Part shown: in pieces, positions 42,646 to 50,793 of the stretch
Position numbering within the stretch: the stretch's first letter is position 1
How the letters are laid out: each line of letters opens with the position of its first letter
NCBI GenBank assembly: GCA_003249105.1
Contig: QBLT01000001.1
Span: 28,648 to 92,647, forward strand
Length of the DNA stretch: 64,000 bases
Direction: 5' to 3'
From: Leptolyngbya sp.
GTDB lineage: Bacteria > Cyanobacteriota > Cyanobacteriia > Phormidesmidales > Phormidesmidaceae
Notes under the pieces: model-generated
The model's database searches: none
Told to the model about the DNA's origin: nothing
What the model saw: only the letters and a program-made list of their open reading frames with translations
Program-made: the position numbers and the translations under genes

Positions 42646-43904
42646 ATCAGCATTACTTGCTCTATGGCTCCATTGGGGCAGCTGCCCTGGGGCTGTTCTG
42701 TGGGCTGCAACGGCCTGCCAGCAACCTCACCCCCGCTGACCTAGAGGCCTTCGCCAATGGGGCTCAGATTCGCTACGAGAAAACCTATCCCTATCTGCCT
42801 GCTGCTCTCGTGTTTGGGCTGGTGTCAGTGGGCTGCGGGGTGGCCTGGGCTGTGGGGGGAGAGCAGCCTAAGGTGGCCATTGCAGGCCCCCAGATTCCAC
42901 TCCAGCCACAGGGCTGGAATGGGCAGGTGCCCTTTGCCGGGGCCACTGAGTCCTTCCGGGTGGGTAACCCCGCCGCTATCCTTGCTGCCCGCATGCGCCC
43001 CACGCTCATTTCGGCCAACCCCAGAATCGGCAAAGGGCTAACGGTTGCCCATGCCTACCGCCAGGCCCAGGTGAAACACGGCGCGGTGGTGTGGGTGATT
43101 CAGCCCAAATACCACCCCAAGGAGCACGGCTATTGGGAGCAGGCCGATAATGTGCTCGGCTTCATGGCTGATTCTCTGGAGTCCAAGGAGGACATCGACG
43201 ACATCTGCGAACAGATGCAGAAGTTTATCTTCGCCTGGCGGCAGTTGCCTCAGCGGCCCAAGGTGCTGATTATCGACGAGCTGGCGATGATGAAGACCGC
43301 CTTTAAGGCCTGGTACGAGGGGTTCCTCAAGTCACAGCTCACCATGGAGCTGTCATCAGGGGAGACAGATGATCGCGCACTATGGGCCATTACTCAGTCG
43401 TCGCTGGTAGGCGATATCGGGGTCAGTGGTGGCATGAGAGCCACGTTTGACCTGCTCACCATTCAGACCCCCAGCAGCCAGAGCCATCTGGAGAGCCTGA
43501 GGAAGTCTGACACCAGCATTCCACCGATTGAGGATGAAGTGATTTTTGAGCGATCGTTCTCGCCCAAGCAGGCGGTCTTTTACCACTCAGAAATCAAAGA
43601 ATGGCTGCCGATGGTGGCCTATGAAGTGCCCGAACTAAGTTCGGCCTCGATAACCGGCGGCATAACTCGCGGTAACCACGGCACAGCAACCGATACAGCC
43701 GAATCAGTTACAAACCGAACCGAGTTTCAAAAGGCCTCCCAGGGGCCAGATCTGGCCCTGATCATCGCGGTAACCAACGCCCTGGCCCAGGGGATGTCGC
43801 GGTCCAAGGTGATCAAGGAGGTGCTGGGGTACCAGGGGCACAAGTACCAGGAAGGCTGTGACTTATTTGACCGCATCAAATCCATCATTGAGGAAAATTC
43901 CTAA
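42642..43904 (+). CDS. membrane-anchored P-loop ATPase, FtsK/VirD4-like
   Basis: 420 aa from ATG 42642. Two N-terminal membrane segments (YLLYGSIGAAALGLFCGLQ and LPAALVFGLVSVGCGVAWAV) precede an ATPase domain with a divergent Walker A (NPRIGKGLTVAH: Gly in place of Ser/Thr after GK) and Walker B KVLIIDELAMM. A region near 320-380 ends the motor domain, and a helical C-terminal tail (MSRSKVIKEVLGYQGHKYQEG) resembles winged-helix ends of FtsK/TraD ATPases. Its small size and missing Walker Ser suggest a specialised or accessory motor alongside the VirD4 gene at 9.6 kb. Confidence 0.72.
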   Translation: MNQHYLLYGSIGAAALGLFCGLQRPASNLTPADLEAFANGAQIRYEKTYPYLPAALVFGLVSVGCGVAWAVGGEQPKVAIAGPQIPLQPQGWNGQVPFAGATESFRVGNPAAILAARMRPTLISANPRIGKGLTVAHAYRQAQVKHGAVVWVIQPKYHPKEHGYWEQADNVLGFMADSLESKEDIDDICEQMQKFIFAWRQLPQRPKVLIIDELAMMKTAFKAWYEGFLKSQLTMELSSGETDDRALWAITQSSLVGDIGVSGGMRATFDLLTIQTPSSQSHLESLRKSDTSIPPIEDEVIFERSFSPKQAVFYHSEIKEWLPMVAYEVPELSSASITGGITRGNHGTATDTAESVTNRTEFQKASQGPDLALIIAVTNALAQGMSRSKVIKEVLGYQGHKYQEGCDLFDRIKSIIEENS

Positions 43905-44452
43905 TGGCTAGCTCTAAGAACAATCAACTCGCCAATAGCAACAATGGCCCCGAGATCATCGACGGGCAAATCATCGACATCACGCCCCAGCTCAGCTCGC
44001 CAGGTCGGGGCAGCGGGGTCCAGCTCGCGCCACGCAATGCCATGCGATCTAACGTGCAGGATGGCGGCTGGTTTGATGCCACCAGCGGCAAGCGCAAGCC
44101 CATTTTTGTCATCACTCCCAGCACCGATCCCTGGAGCGTATTTCCGGTGATTCGCGCTGCTCTGAGCTGTTTGAAGAACCATCCCTTGCAGACGATGGGT
44201 GGAGCTTTTATCTCGGTGTGGGGCGGGCTGTTTGTGCTCTCGGCGGGGCTGAATGTGCTGCAAGGTTCGGCGGTCAAAGCCGGAGGTGATATTTGGAATC
44301 CGGTGGTGGCGGGAACCAACTTTGGGGCCATGTTGGTGGTACCGACGCAGAGCATCGCGGGCAGCGCTCACAAAGTGTTGACCGGGGAGGAACGGGTCGG
44401 TCAACCCATTGAAACGCGTCCTTACACTCGCGCTGTGAAGGTCGGGGAGTAG
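43904..44452 (+). CDS. hypothetical membrane protein of second operon
   Basis: 182 aa. A hydrophilic N-terminus (Asn/Gln/Ile-rich, 1-75) is followed by a hydrophobic region (about 90-135: MGGAFISVWGGLFVLSAGLN and VVAGTNFGAMLVV), so it is probably anchored by one or two helices. Its start overlaps the ATPase stop by 1 bp. No family recognised. Confidence 0.6.
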   Translation: MASSKNNQLANSNNGPEIIDGQIIDITPQLSSPGRGSGVQLAPRNAMRSNVQDGGWFDATSGKRKPIFVITPSTDPWSVFPVIRAALSCLKNHPLQTMGGAFISVWGGLFVLSAGLNVLQGSAVKAGGDIWNPVVAGTNFGAMLVVPTQSIAGSAHKVLTGEERVGQPIETRPYTRAVKVGE

Positions 44453-44454
44453 CG

Positions 44455-44877
44455 ATGCTGTTCTGGCGAATCAGAACCCGGTACCTGCTGGCCCTGGCGG
44501 CGTTGTTCGTCGGGATCGCGTTTTTAGACCTGAAGCAGCCGGGCCGGGGGCAGTTCTACAACCCGGTCTATGGGGTGAGGTCTTGGTTCAACACCCACCA
44601 GCCTGCGGCGTGGCAGCTGGTGACCAGGGTGCAGGGCAACGATGCTCGTCTGCATGCCTGTGTGGCGGTGGCTCCTGATCCGGTTGCCCTCGATGCCACC
44701 AAGGCGGAGCTGCGCAGGGCGCTGGTGGGGGAGTCAGAATCTGTGGCGCTGGAGTGGTTGGGGCAGCCTGCCTGCACCTTGGGTAACGGGATCTATCGCT
44801 GGGCCTTGGACAACGGCTTGGCCCTCGATGTGACGGTGACGGAGGGGGAGGTGACCCACAGTGAACTCAACCGTTAA
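44455..44877 (+). CDS. hypothetical protein with N-terminal membrane anchor
   Basis: 140 aa. One hydrophobic helix near the start (YLLALAALFVGIAFLDL), then a soluble domain of about 110 aa with two Cys (LHACVAV and QPACTLG) that could form a disulfide in the periplasm. It overlaps the murein hydrolase gene by 17 bp. The context suggests a partner or inhibitor of that enzyme, but nothing in the sequence proves it. Confidence 0.58.
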   Translation: MLFWRIRTRYLLALAALFVGIAFLDLKQPGRGQFYNPVYGVRSWFNTHQPAAWQLVTRVQGNDARLHACVAVAPDPVALDATKAELRRALVGESESVALEWLGQPACTLGNGIYRWALDNGLALDVTVTEGEVTHSELNR

Positions 44878-45988
44878 ACACTACAAACCCCACTGGTCGG
44901 AGCTGCCGCCGACCTGGCGCTACGTCATCGGGACGGCGATGCAGGCGGGCGAGCTGGTGCTCAAGCTGGGCTGCGTGGGGGCGATCGCCACCTCAGTGTG
45001 GGTGATGGTCGATCAGGAGACGAATGAAACCTGGGGGGCACGGTTCAGGAAAGTCAGCGCGGTCGCGGAGGCGGTGACTGGGTTCTATGACGATGACTTT
45101 AAGGCCCTGATCAGCAAGGGCGATGTGATTGCGGGCTACACCGTCAACTCGGGCTTTGGCCTGCGGATGCATCCCATCCACAATGAGATGCGGATACATT
45201 CGGGCATTGACCTGCCGACGCCGGAGGGGGTGGCAATTCATGCGATCGGCTATGCGGGGGATCGGGTGTCGGTGCGCTGCTGGAGCGACCCGAAGGGCTA
45301 TGGCACGGTGGCGGATATGACCAGCAGTGCCTTTCCTGAGATCACCTTTAGGGCGGCTCACTTGTCCCACTGCAAGGGGGGTGAGCACCGAGCCGGGGCG
45401 GTGGTAGCGAAGACGGGTAACACCGGCGGCAGCACGGGCGCTCACCTGCATTGGGAGCAGCTACAAGGCGGTGTAGCCCAGGCTCCGCAGAAGGGCTATC
45501 TGGTCTGGGCGCTGAATGGTCGCAAACCCAATGAGCGGCTGGGGGATACGATTGCGCTCTACCGGGCGATTGTTGCCAAGGAGTCGGGCGGTGACCACAC
45601 CGCCGTCAACCCTGACACGGGGGCATTGGGCCTGGGGCAGGTGATGCCGCAGAATCTCAACTGTTCCTGGGACGGCAAACCTAAGAGCAACTGCGGCTGG
45701 GATTACGATGTGCTGGGTCGCGATGTGTCGCCCCAAGAGTTTTTGCAGAATCCCGATATTCAGCAGCAGATCGTGGGGGCCAAACTGGAAAGTGCCCTAC
45801 AGCGCCAAATTCAAGCGGGCCACGATATGAATACTGCTGTTAAGCGGGTGGCGGCGGAGTGGTATTCGGGCAATCCTGAGCTGGCCCACGATACGCGCCC
45901 CCAGGCGGGCTATGAGTCCATCAAGAGCTATGCCGACAGTGCGGCGGAGAAGGTCCACCGGCTCCGGCAGGAGAACCTGGAGAAGTAG
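44861..45988 (+). CDS. M23 peptidase plus lytic transglycosylase murein hydrolase
   Basis: 375 aa from GTG 44861. An N-terminal membrane helix (about 32-52) is followed by an M23 zinc endopeptidase domain (SGFGLRMHPI, MRIHSGIDLPTP, HLHWEQ: the G-x-R-x-H, HxxxD and HxH motifs). A lytic-transglycosylase domain follows (AIVAKESGGDHTAVNPDTGALGLGQVM: catalytic Glu, GLGQ box). One polypeptide thus cuts both peptide and glycan strands. Such bifunctional enzymes open the wall for conjugation (VirB1/P19/TraX-type role). It ends the second operon. Both this and the 810-aa hydrolase are present in the window, a notable redundancy. Confidence 0.9.
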   Translation: MNSTVKHYKPHWSELPPTWRYVIGTAMQAGELVLKLGCVGAIATSVWVMVDQETNETWGARFRKVSAVAEAVTGFYDDDFKALISKGDVIAGYTVNSGFGLRMHPIHNEMRIHSGIDLPTPEGVAIHAIGYAGDRVSVRCWSDPKGYGTVADMTSSAFPEITFRAAHLSHCKGGEHRAGAVVAKTGNTGGSTGAHLHWEQLQGGVAQAPQKGYLVWALNGRKPNERLGDTIALYRAIVAKESGGDHTAVNPDTGALGLGQVMPQNLNCSWDGKPKSNCGWDYDVLGRDVSPQEFLQNPDIQQQIVGAKLESALQRQIQAGHDMNTAVKRVAAEWYSGNPELAHDTRPQAGYESIKSYADSAAEKVHRLRQENLEK

Positions 45989-46100
45989 GCCCTCGCCCAG
46001 GATGGTGCCCTTGTCAGTGATTTCGCAACCTGAATCAGGCGCAAAAGCCAAGCGGGATACTCTTAATTATTTTCAATACGATATATTAGCTTTGAATAAT

Positions 46101-46256
46101 GTGGAGAGTCCAACGAATCCAGTTCTTGACCGGGTTACAGCCCAGGCTCAGCAAAAACAGAGGGGCTACGGGTGCGAGAGTTTCCGATCGCATTTTCCGA
46201 GTCCTTCCGTGGGAATGGATGATTACACACTGCAGGAGATCGCATGGGGGAAGTAG
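46101..46256 (+). CDS. small hypothetical protein, GTG start
   Basis: 51 aa if initiated at GTG 46101: VESPTNPVLDRVTAQAQQKQ, then RGYGCESFRSHFPSPSVGMD, ending DYTLQEIAWGK. It has a protein-like composition with hydrophobic-polar alternation, and ends 6 bp before the next start. A promoter-like element related to the shared promoter (ACGAT-TATTAG, near 46078-46089) lies just upstream, making it nearly leaderless. No homologue is recognised. Confidence 0.4.
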   Translation: MESPTNPVLDRVTAQAQQKQRGYGCESFRSHFPSPSVGMDDYTLQEIAWGK

Positions 46257-46261
46257 GAACG

Positions 46262-46531
46262 ATGTGCAATCTGGTGTACTGGAAGGACGAAGTGTCGGGC
46301 GCTCTGGCTCCCGTCGTTGAAAAATTCTTGCTCACTGAAGAGCACTTGGACGGTACCGAACGGGCAACGCTAGCGGAATACCTTCGCAGCTGGGCCTATG
46401 GGCCTTTCGCCGGGGGGAGCAAACTAGAGCTTCTCCAATCCACGTTTACCGAGCTGGTGGCCCAGGGCGATCGGAACAGCATCGAACAATGGTACCGCCA
46501 GGCGCTTGACCTAGGAATCGAACCGTTTTAG
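46262..46531 (+). CDS. hypothetical protein
   Basis: 89 aa from ATG 46262 (MCNLVYWKDEVSGALAPVVE), which has TAGGA about 6 bp upstream; a start at 46244 is also in frame. It is acidic, helical (LAEYLRSWAYGPF) and not recognised. It is followed by a good terminator at 46540-46574, so it ends a transcript before the first copy of the shared promoter. Confidence 0.6.
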   Translation: MCNLVYWKDEVSGALAPVVEKFLLTEEHLDGTERATLAEYLRSWAYGPFAGGSKLELLQSTFTELVAQGDRNSIEQWYRQALDLGIEPF

Positions 46532-46539
46532 GCCAACCC

Positions 46540-46574
46540 AAAAGCCCGCCTGAATCCAACCAGGGCAGGCTTTT
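46540..46574. terminator. bidirectional-looking intrinsic terminator
   Basis: AAAAGCCCGCCTG at 46540-46552 pairs with CAGGGCAGGCTTTT at 46561-46574 (one mismatch). A-run and T-run flank both sides, so it can stop transcription from either direction. A similar structure precedes the shared promoters at 47773 and 49847. Confidence 0.75.
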
Positions 46575-46601
46575 GGGCGAAAATGAATTCCCAAAAAATA
46601 C

Positions 46602-46640
46602 TTCATTTTTATATTAATCCGATGTATTATTAATTATTGG
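46602..46640 (+). promoter_or_regulatory. shared promoter copy 1
   Basis: -35 TTCATT at 46602-46607, 17-bp spacer ending ATCCGATG, -10 TATTAT at 46625-46630. An inverted repeat CCGAT (46619) / ATTGG (46636) overlaps the -10. The core ATCCGATGTATTATTA is identical in five copies. Confidence 0.85.
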
Positions 46641-46685
46641 CGAGGCACACCACGGTCACTCCAAATGAACGTGAAGATCCTAACC

Positions 46686-46877
46686 ATGCAAACCGAACGC
46701 ACGGGCTGGCATCCCGAGTACAGAAGTCGCCGGGTCTTTGAAATCAAGGGAAGCCCAAAAGAAAAATGGGTGTGTGGTGAGTGTGAGTGTGATCGCTTTG
46801 TCTTCGGGGCGAGCCTATTCCAGGCTTACTGCCACCAATGCACCGCCCTAGTCCAATCACCAGAGTTGAAATCATGA
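46686..46877 (+). CDS. small zinc-ribbon-like protein
   Basis: 63 aa from ATG 46686 (MQTERTGWHPEYRSRRV; an upstream ATG at 46665 is in frame). A CGECECDRF...CHQC pattern looks like a two-CxxC zinc ribbon. It is the first gene under the shared promoter copy 1 and overlaps the next start by 4 bp. The zinc-ribbon idea rests only on Cys spacing. Confidence 0.6.
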   Translation: MQTERTGWHPEYRSRRVFEIKGSPKEKWVCGECECDRFVFGASLFQAYCHQCTALVQSPELKS

Positions 46878-47128
46878 CCGCGATATATCAAGACAAACTC
46901 AACCCCGCGTTCTCCAGGCGCTGGGAAGGCTTACCAAACATCTGTTCAGAAGCGGGCATCAGCGTTCGGCAGTTCTTGAGTGAGGGCATTAGCGAGGTCT
47001 ACAACAACCAGACCAATCAGGTGATAGACCAGTTCAACTCTCAAAACGACGCGATCGCAGCAGCGTTCCTGATCGCCTGCGAGATGAAAAACCTTAACCC
47101 TGCTGACTACGGCTTCACATTCGCCTAG
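46874..47128 (+). CDS. hypothetical protein
   Basis: 84 aa from ATG 46874, overlapping the previous stop (ATGA). The composition is helical (ICSEAGISVRQFLSEGISEV; DAIAAAFLIACEMKNLNP). No family is recognised. It is second in the transcript from promoter copy 1. Confidence 0.58.
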   Translation: MTAIYQDKLNPAFSRRWEGLPNICSEAGISVRQFLSEGISEVYNNQTNQVIDQFNSQNDAIAAAFLIACEMKNLNPADYGFTFA

Positions 47129-47139
47129 GAGCAAAAACC

Positions 47140-47625
47140 ATGACACATCATCCCATTTACCAGGTCGGCCCCACCGAGCGGGAGCACCGCGATCGCTACG
47201 AGCTAGAGCTACGCATTGAAAACCTTGGCACGTTCCCCAGAGGGGATGACTCCCGGTATCAGTGGCGGGCCAATGCAGAGTGCTGGGACTGGTGCGCACC
47301 GCTCAGCCTCGAAGAGCTATGGCCTGAGATCGAGGCTAGCATTTTGAAAGACTCTGGCACCTGGGGCCAGGTCGCTCGGGTTGTCATCCATACCTGCAAT
47401 TGGAGTGGCACCTATGCCCTACTGAGCAGCCTGGAGCTCGCAGCTGGTGTGCCCACCATGATGGCGGCCAGTCGAGCGATCAAGACTCCACACATTCTCG
47501 AAACCGTTAAAGATGCCACGGACGGCCAGAGCTGCGGGTATGTCTGCCGATGGTTTCCGACCGACTGGAGTCCCAACCGGGAAGAGCGAATCATCGAAAC
47601 TGTCGTTGACTTTAAGCGAGGCTAA
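47140..47625 (+). CDS. hypothetical protein
   Basis: 161 aa; ATG 47140 is preceded by AGGAG at a good distance. It is acidic, with Trp and Cys clusters (ECWDWCAPLS, CNWSGT, GQSCGYVCRW) that could bind metal or form disulfides. Family unknown. Third gene under promoter copy 1. Its end is followed by a short stretch with a gene-end-like repeat and a terminator (47735-47810). Confidence 0.62.
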   Translation: MTHHPIYQVGPTEREHRDRYELELRIENLGTFPRGDDSRYQWRANAECWDWCAPLSLEELWPEIEASILKDSGTWGQVARVVIHTCNWSGTYALLSSLELAAGVPTMMAASRAIKTPHILETVKDATDGQSCGYVCRWFPTDWSPNREERIIETVVDFKRG

Positions 47626-47734
47626 CCATGGGCTGCATTTATGACTCATTCAATGGGGGCTGAAGAACCTGCCGACCGAAAACGGACAGCCCACAGGTGA
47701 GGCCGGGAGCCTGCCACATCAATCACCTAGACCC

Positions 47735-47771
47735 ACCGCAAATCGGTAACACATTTTCGTTTTAGCCTCTG
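47735..47771. repeat. 37-bp repeat, copy 1
   Basis: 34 of 37 bases match 51873-51909 (CCGCAAATCGGTAACACATT core). In both places it lies before a terminator/promoter junction. Read in frame it ends 'ANR-stop', as the gene at 51413 does. Copy 1 may be the relic of a gene end. Confidence 0.75.
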
Positions 47772-47772
47772 A

Positions 47773-47810
47773 CCCGCCCGGCCTGAAATCCAATCAGGGC
47801 GGGCTTTTTT
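47773..47810 (+). terminator. intrinsic terminator
   Basis: CCCGCCC (47773-47779) pairs with GGGCGGG (47797-47803), followed by a T run (47805-47810). It ends the copy 1 transcript, with promoter copy 2 starting 25 bp later. Confidence 0.8.
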
Positions 47811-47834
47811 GTGGAGATAAATATCCCAAAACAC

Positions 47835-47873
47835 TTTACTTTTACTGTTATCCGATGTATTATTAGTTATCGG
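47835..47873 (+). promoter_or_regulatory. shared promoter copy 2
   Basis: -35 TTTACT at 47835-47840, 17-bp spacer, -10 TATTAT at 47858-47863. A perfect inverted repeat CCGAT (47852-47856) / ATCGG (47869-47873) spans the -10. This is the best-conserved operator copy. Confidence 0.88.
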
Positions 47874-47901
47874 CAAGGCAAGTTGTTCTGAGGCCGCAAG
47901 C

Positions 47902-48264
47902 ATGACCGATTCCTTTGAACGCATCACCAACCACAAAGTGGTTTATGTGGTGGCTGAACCGGAAACCAACGCACTCGAAGCGACTGCCGCCCTCACCGCA
48001 TTGGAAGTGGCGGCAGTGGCCCCCACGTATGAGCAGCAAGGGCTAGTCGTCACCCCCTGGGTTGCTCAGCAAGGCGATCTAGTTGAGTTCTGTGAGGACG
48101 GCGGCGGCTGGGGGGAAGTGGTGGAGGTGCTCAGAGATGGTAAGGCCATCAAGGTTCAATTTGACGGGCAGACCAGAAAGCAGGCCGAAACCTGGGACAG
48201 CTTCATGTTTGACCCGATCAAGCTTGCTGAAGCAGGCAACACTCAACCACACCTAGAGGATTGA
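47902..48264 (+). CDS. hypothetical protein under promoter copy 2
   Basis: 120 aa. The first 50 residues are Ala/Val/Thr-rich; residues 55-100 (QQGDLVEFCEDGGGWGEVVE...) look like a small beta-barrel (KOW/SH3-like), similar in style to domains of the 57286 protein. It lies 29 bp after the shared promoter and 3 bp before the next gene. No confirmed family. Confidence 0.58.
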   Translation: MTDSFERITNHKVVYVVAEPETNALEATAALTALEVAAVAPTYEQQGLVVTPWVAQQGDLVEFCEDGGGWGEVVEVLRDGKAIKVQFDGQTRKQAETWDSFMFDPIKLAEAGNTQPHLED

Positions 48265-48267
48265 CCG

Positions 48268-48600
48268 ATGAGCGAAAACACCACCATCCAGCCAGAGCTA
48301 ATTCATTCCCTGCTCGCAGCCGTTCGACTCTGGCAGGGAGCTGGTGGGCCGGAAGGCGCGATCGCAGACCTACACGATATCGCTACCAATGGCGGTACCT
48401 GCTGGCCGGTCAGCAGCGACGAGCTAGACGAGTTTTGCGAGGGGCTGTGTACTGGCGAGATTGTGCTAGTTCCTGCGGCCCAATTGCAGGGCCTGGCGGC
48501 AACCTTTCAAGCCATCGTCAACATTGAAGACCCAGAAACCATCGCCATGGTCTGCGACAACGCGATCACAAAAGCTCTTGAGCCCAACCGTCCTCAGTAG
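48268..48600 (+). CDS. hypothetical protein
   Basis: 110 aa, acidic, helix-rich (IHSLLAAVRLWQGAGGPEG; TFQAIVNIEDPETIAMVCD) with no recognised domain. Adjacent to the previous gene in the same transcript. It ends 14 bp before a tRNA T-arm-like hairpin at 48614-48642. Confidence 0.55.
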   Translation: MSENTTIQPELIHSLLAAVRLWQGAGGPEGAIADLHDIATNGGTCWPVSSDELDEFCEGLCTGEIVLVPAAQLQGLAATFQAIVNIEDPETIAMVCDNAITKALEPNRPQ

Positions 48601-48613
48601 TCGCCGGTAGGAG

Positions 48614-48642
48614 TAGGCGGGGTTCGACTCCCCACCCCGGCC
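48614..48642 (+). other. tRNA T-arm-like sequence, no full tRNA
   Basis: GGGG-TTCGACT-CCCC hairpin (48619-48633) plus ACCCCGGCC looks like the 3' end of a tRNA, but a matching 5' half (GGCCGGGGT) was not found upstream. It may be a remnant, attachment-site-like, or chance. Confidence 0.3.
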
Positions 48643-48672
48643 TGGTCAGAGTAATTTGTTCAGAGGTCTGCT

Positions 48673-49836
48673 ATGGAAAGCAGAAAAACTTGGCTGCTTA
48701 ATTATGGAATGGGCGTAGACTCTACAGCCATTCTGGTGCGCTGGATTCTAGAGCCAGAGTCGCGGCCCTTTGATTCGCTGGATGATCTGGTCGTCCTCAC
48801 CGCCCAAACCGGAGACGAATTCTGGAGCACCAAGATGATGGTGGAGCAGTTCGTCCTCCCCTTGCTCAGGGAGCACGAGATCCGCTTTGTTCAGGTCGCC
48901 AAGGCAGGCCCATCTAAGTGCGACGGCTACACCGTATTATCTGACACCCGCGAACCCTGGACATGCCACACAGAGGGGGATTACAGGCTATCGCAAAACC
49001 TGATTGCCGCAGGCACTGTTCCCCGACTTGGCCGTCCCCACATATGCGCGATTCGCTGGAAGGGAGATGTACTCGACCCGTGGATCGGGGATCACATCTC
49101 TGGAGCTATCGGCCCCGCCATTGGCTACAACGCCGACGAACCGAAAAGGGTAGCCAAGTCTAACGAGTATGGCTGTCGGAGCGCCGACTACTTCTATCCC
49201 TTGGTTGAATGGGGCTGGGGCCGCGATCGCTGCATAGACTACCTCCGCGAGACGTTTGGTGTCATTTGGCCTAAGAGCTGCTGTTACTTCTGCCCCTTTC
49301 AAAAGGATTTTGACGCTAGCGATCGCTGGAAGAAAGAACCCATCTATGGGGCCGAGGCTCTATGGGTAGCCGGTTTTGGACTGGCCTTTAATCCCAGGAT
49401 GCACCTGATGAGCAAAGGATCTGCAATGGAGATCGCCCAGGCCCATGGGTGCTTTGAAGCGATCGCCCTGTACGAGGAATGGCTAGAGGCCCACGATTGG
49501 TCGGTCTACCAGGTCAGGCGTATTTATACCAACACCGGCACCTCAGCCAAAACCAGGATCAACGCCCGCCGCGACGTGAAGACGCTCGACACAGGCGATC
49601 GCACAGAGATGACCCACAAGTTGCATAGCTTGGCTTTTAGGGTGGGTGCAGAGGTGGAGCTGTGCGGGGAATGGTATCGGGCCTACACGGAGTGCCGTGG
49701 TGATGGATACCCCGCGATCGAAGAGTTTTTAGTCGCTTGCCCAGCAGCTCCATCCGACAAGTGCCAGCACTTGCGCAACTTCAACAACACCTGGGCAAAA
49801 CTGACAGCCACCGTCCAGATGTCGCTAGCGCTCTAG
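48673..49836 (+). CDS. PAPS-reductase-like adenine nucleotide alpha-hydrolase family protein
   Basis: 387 aa. The N-terminus LLNYGMGVDSTAIL (residues about 8-21) is a PP-loop variant of SGGxDS. VVLTAQTGDEFWSTK is the second strand motif, and CCYFCPFQKDF at about 207 is a Cys cluster that may bind a metal or cluster. Such proteins, related to phosphoadenosine phosphosulfate reductases and DndC/QueC-type enzymes, occur in phages and mobile elements and may activate substrates by adenylation. Last gene of the copy 2 transcript, followed by a terminator. Substrate unknown. Confidence 0.78.
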   Translation: MESRKTWLLNYGMGVDSTAILVRWILEPESRPFDSLDDLVVLTAQTGDEFWSTKMMVEQFVLPLLREHEIRFVQVAKAGPSKCDGYTVLSDTREPWTCHTEGDYRLSQNLIAAGTVPRLGRPHICAIRWKGDVLDPWIGDHISGAIGPAIGYNADEPKRVAKSNEYGCRSADYFYPLVEWGWGRDRCIDYLRETFGVIWPKSCCYFCPFQKDFDASDRWKKEPIYGAEALWVAGFGLAFNPRMHLMSKGSAMEIAQAHGCFEAIALYEEWLEAHDWSVYQVRRIYTNTGTSAKTRINARRDVKTLDTGDRTEMTHKLHSLAFRVGAEVELCGEWYRAYTECRGDGYPAIEEFLVACPAAPSDKCQHLRNFNNTWAKLTATVQMSLAL

Positions 49837-49846
49837 CCAAGCTAAA

Positions 49847-49887
49847 CCCTGCCGCCCACCCTGAAACTCAACTAGGGCAGGCTTTTT
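49847..49887 (+). terminator. intrinsic terminator
   Basis: CCTGCC (49848-49853) pairs with GGCAGG (49876-49881), followed by a T run near 49883-49887. It separates the PAPS-like gene from promoter copy 3. Confidence 0.68.
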
Positions 49888-49912
49888 GGCGAAAATGAAT
49901 TCCCTGAAACGC

Positions 49913-49951
49913 TTTACTTCTTTAGTCATCCGATGTATTATTAGTTATCGA
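49913..49951 (+). promoter_or_regulatory. shared promoter copy 3
   Basis: -35 TTTACT, 17-bp spacer, -10 TATTAT at 49936-49941. Inverted repeat CCGAT (49930-49934) / ATCGA (49947-49951). The downstream leader shares the CTGGTCAGAGTAATT...AGAGGTC ribosome-binding segment with the 48673 gene leader. Confidence 0.85.
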
Positions 49952-49987
49952 CAAAAAGCTTCTGGTCAGAGTAATTAAGAGGTCACC

Positions 49988-50722
49988 ATGGTCATTTCTA
50001 CAGCGCACAACAGGGGTCTGTGGATGGCGGCTGATAGCTCCCCCAAGCTATCCCAGGAGCGTTGTTACGGCGATAGCAGGTCGGCGACGGTGGCCGACCT
50101 GCTCGTTACCCTTCTGGGTATCGGGCACGGAAAAGCTCAGCAGGTTATTGACAAAATCACCTGCCAATCTGTTTTGCTCGACAAAGCGACTGCCTGGCAA
50201 AGGCTCCGCGAGGCTACAGCTCTTGAGTTACGAGCCGCTGGGCTGACCAAAATCCAGGTCGGCAAAGTTCAAGCGGGTGTTGAGCTGGGTCGCCGGGTCT
50301 ATCTGGAGAAACCTAAGGACAGTCAGTACATGATTGACGATCCTCAGGTCGCTGCCGAATTGCTGGGGGGCGACCTGATGTGGCAACGGGTGGAACGGTT
50401 CGCAGCCATTGCACTCGACATAAGAAATAGGGTGATCGGCTACGAGATCTTGTCTCAGGGGACGCAGACCGAGTGCCTAGCCGACCCCAAAGAAATCTTT
50501 GGCTGGCTACTCCGAGTGGGGGCCGTGCGCGGCATTGTCGCCCACAATCATCCTTCAGGGTCTCTTCTTCCTAGCCCTGATGACATCCAGTTAACCAGGC
50601 AGCTTCTGCAAGGTGCAAAGACCCTAAACCTGAGCATCCTCGATCACCTCATCCTCGGGAATGGCGACTACGTGAGCCTGCGGCAGACCACCAACCTCTG
50701 GCAGGAATGCCCTCAGAACTAA
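49988..50722 (+). CDS. radC: RadC family JAB-domain protein
   Basis: 244 aa. The N-terminal HhH-like part (GHGKAQQVIDKI...) is followed by the RadC/JAB (MPN) domain: VRGIVAHNHPSGSLLPSPDD, where HNHPSG and the following Asp bind Zn2+. RadC-like proteins are common on phages and plasmids; a specific role is not established. ATG 49988 has AGAGGTC upstream, as in the other leaders of this region. First gene under promoter copy 3. Confidence 0.92.
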   Translation: MVISTAHNRGLWMAADSSPKLSQERCYGDSRSATVADLLVTLLGIGHGKAQQVIDKITCQSVLLDKATAWQRLREATALELRAAGLTKIQVGKVQAGVELGRRVYLEKPKDSQYMIDDPQVAAELLGGDLMWQRVERFAAIALDIRNRVIGYEILSQGTQTECLADPKEIFGWLLRVGAVRGIVAHNHPSGSLLPSPDDIQLTRQLLQGAKTLNLSILDHLILGNGDYVSLRQTTNLWQECPQN

Positions 50723-50793
50723 TGCACACCGCCCTAGACCACGCCTATGGTCTAGGGCTTTATTCGCAAATCGCAAACTCAAGGGGTAAACCC

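Noticed and set aside
50707-50793. Upstream extension of the 131-aa gene
   Set aside because: The extension overlaps the RadC end in another frame; ATG 50794 gives the more plausible start.
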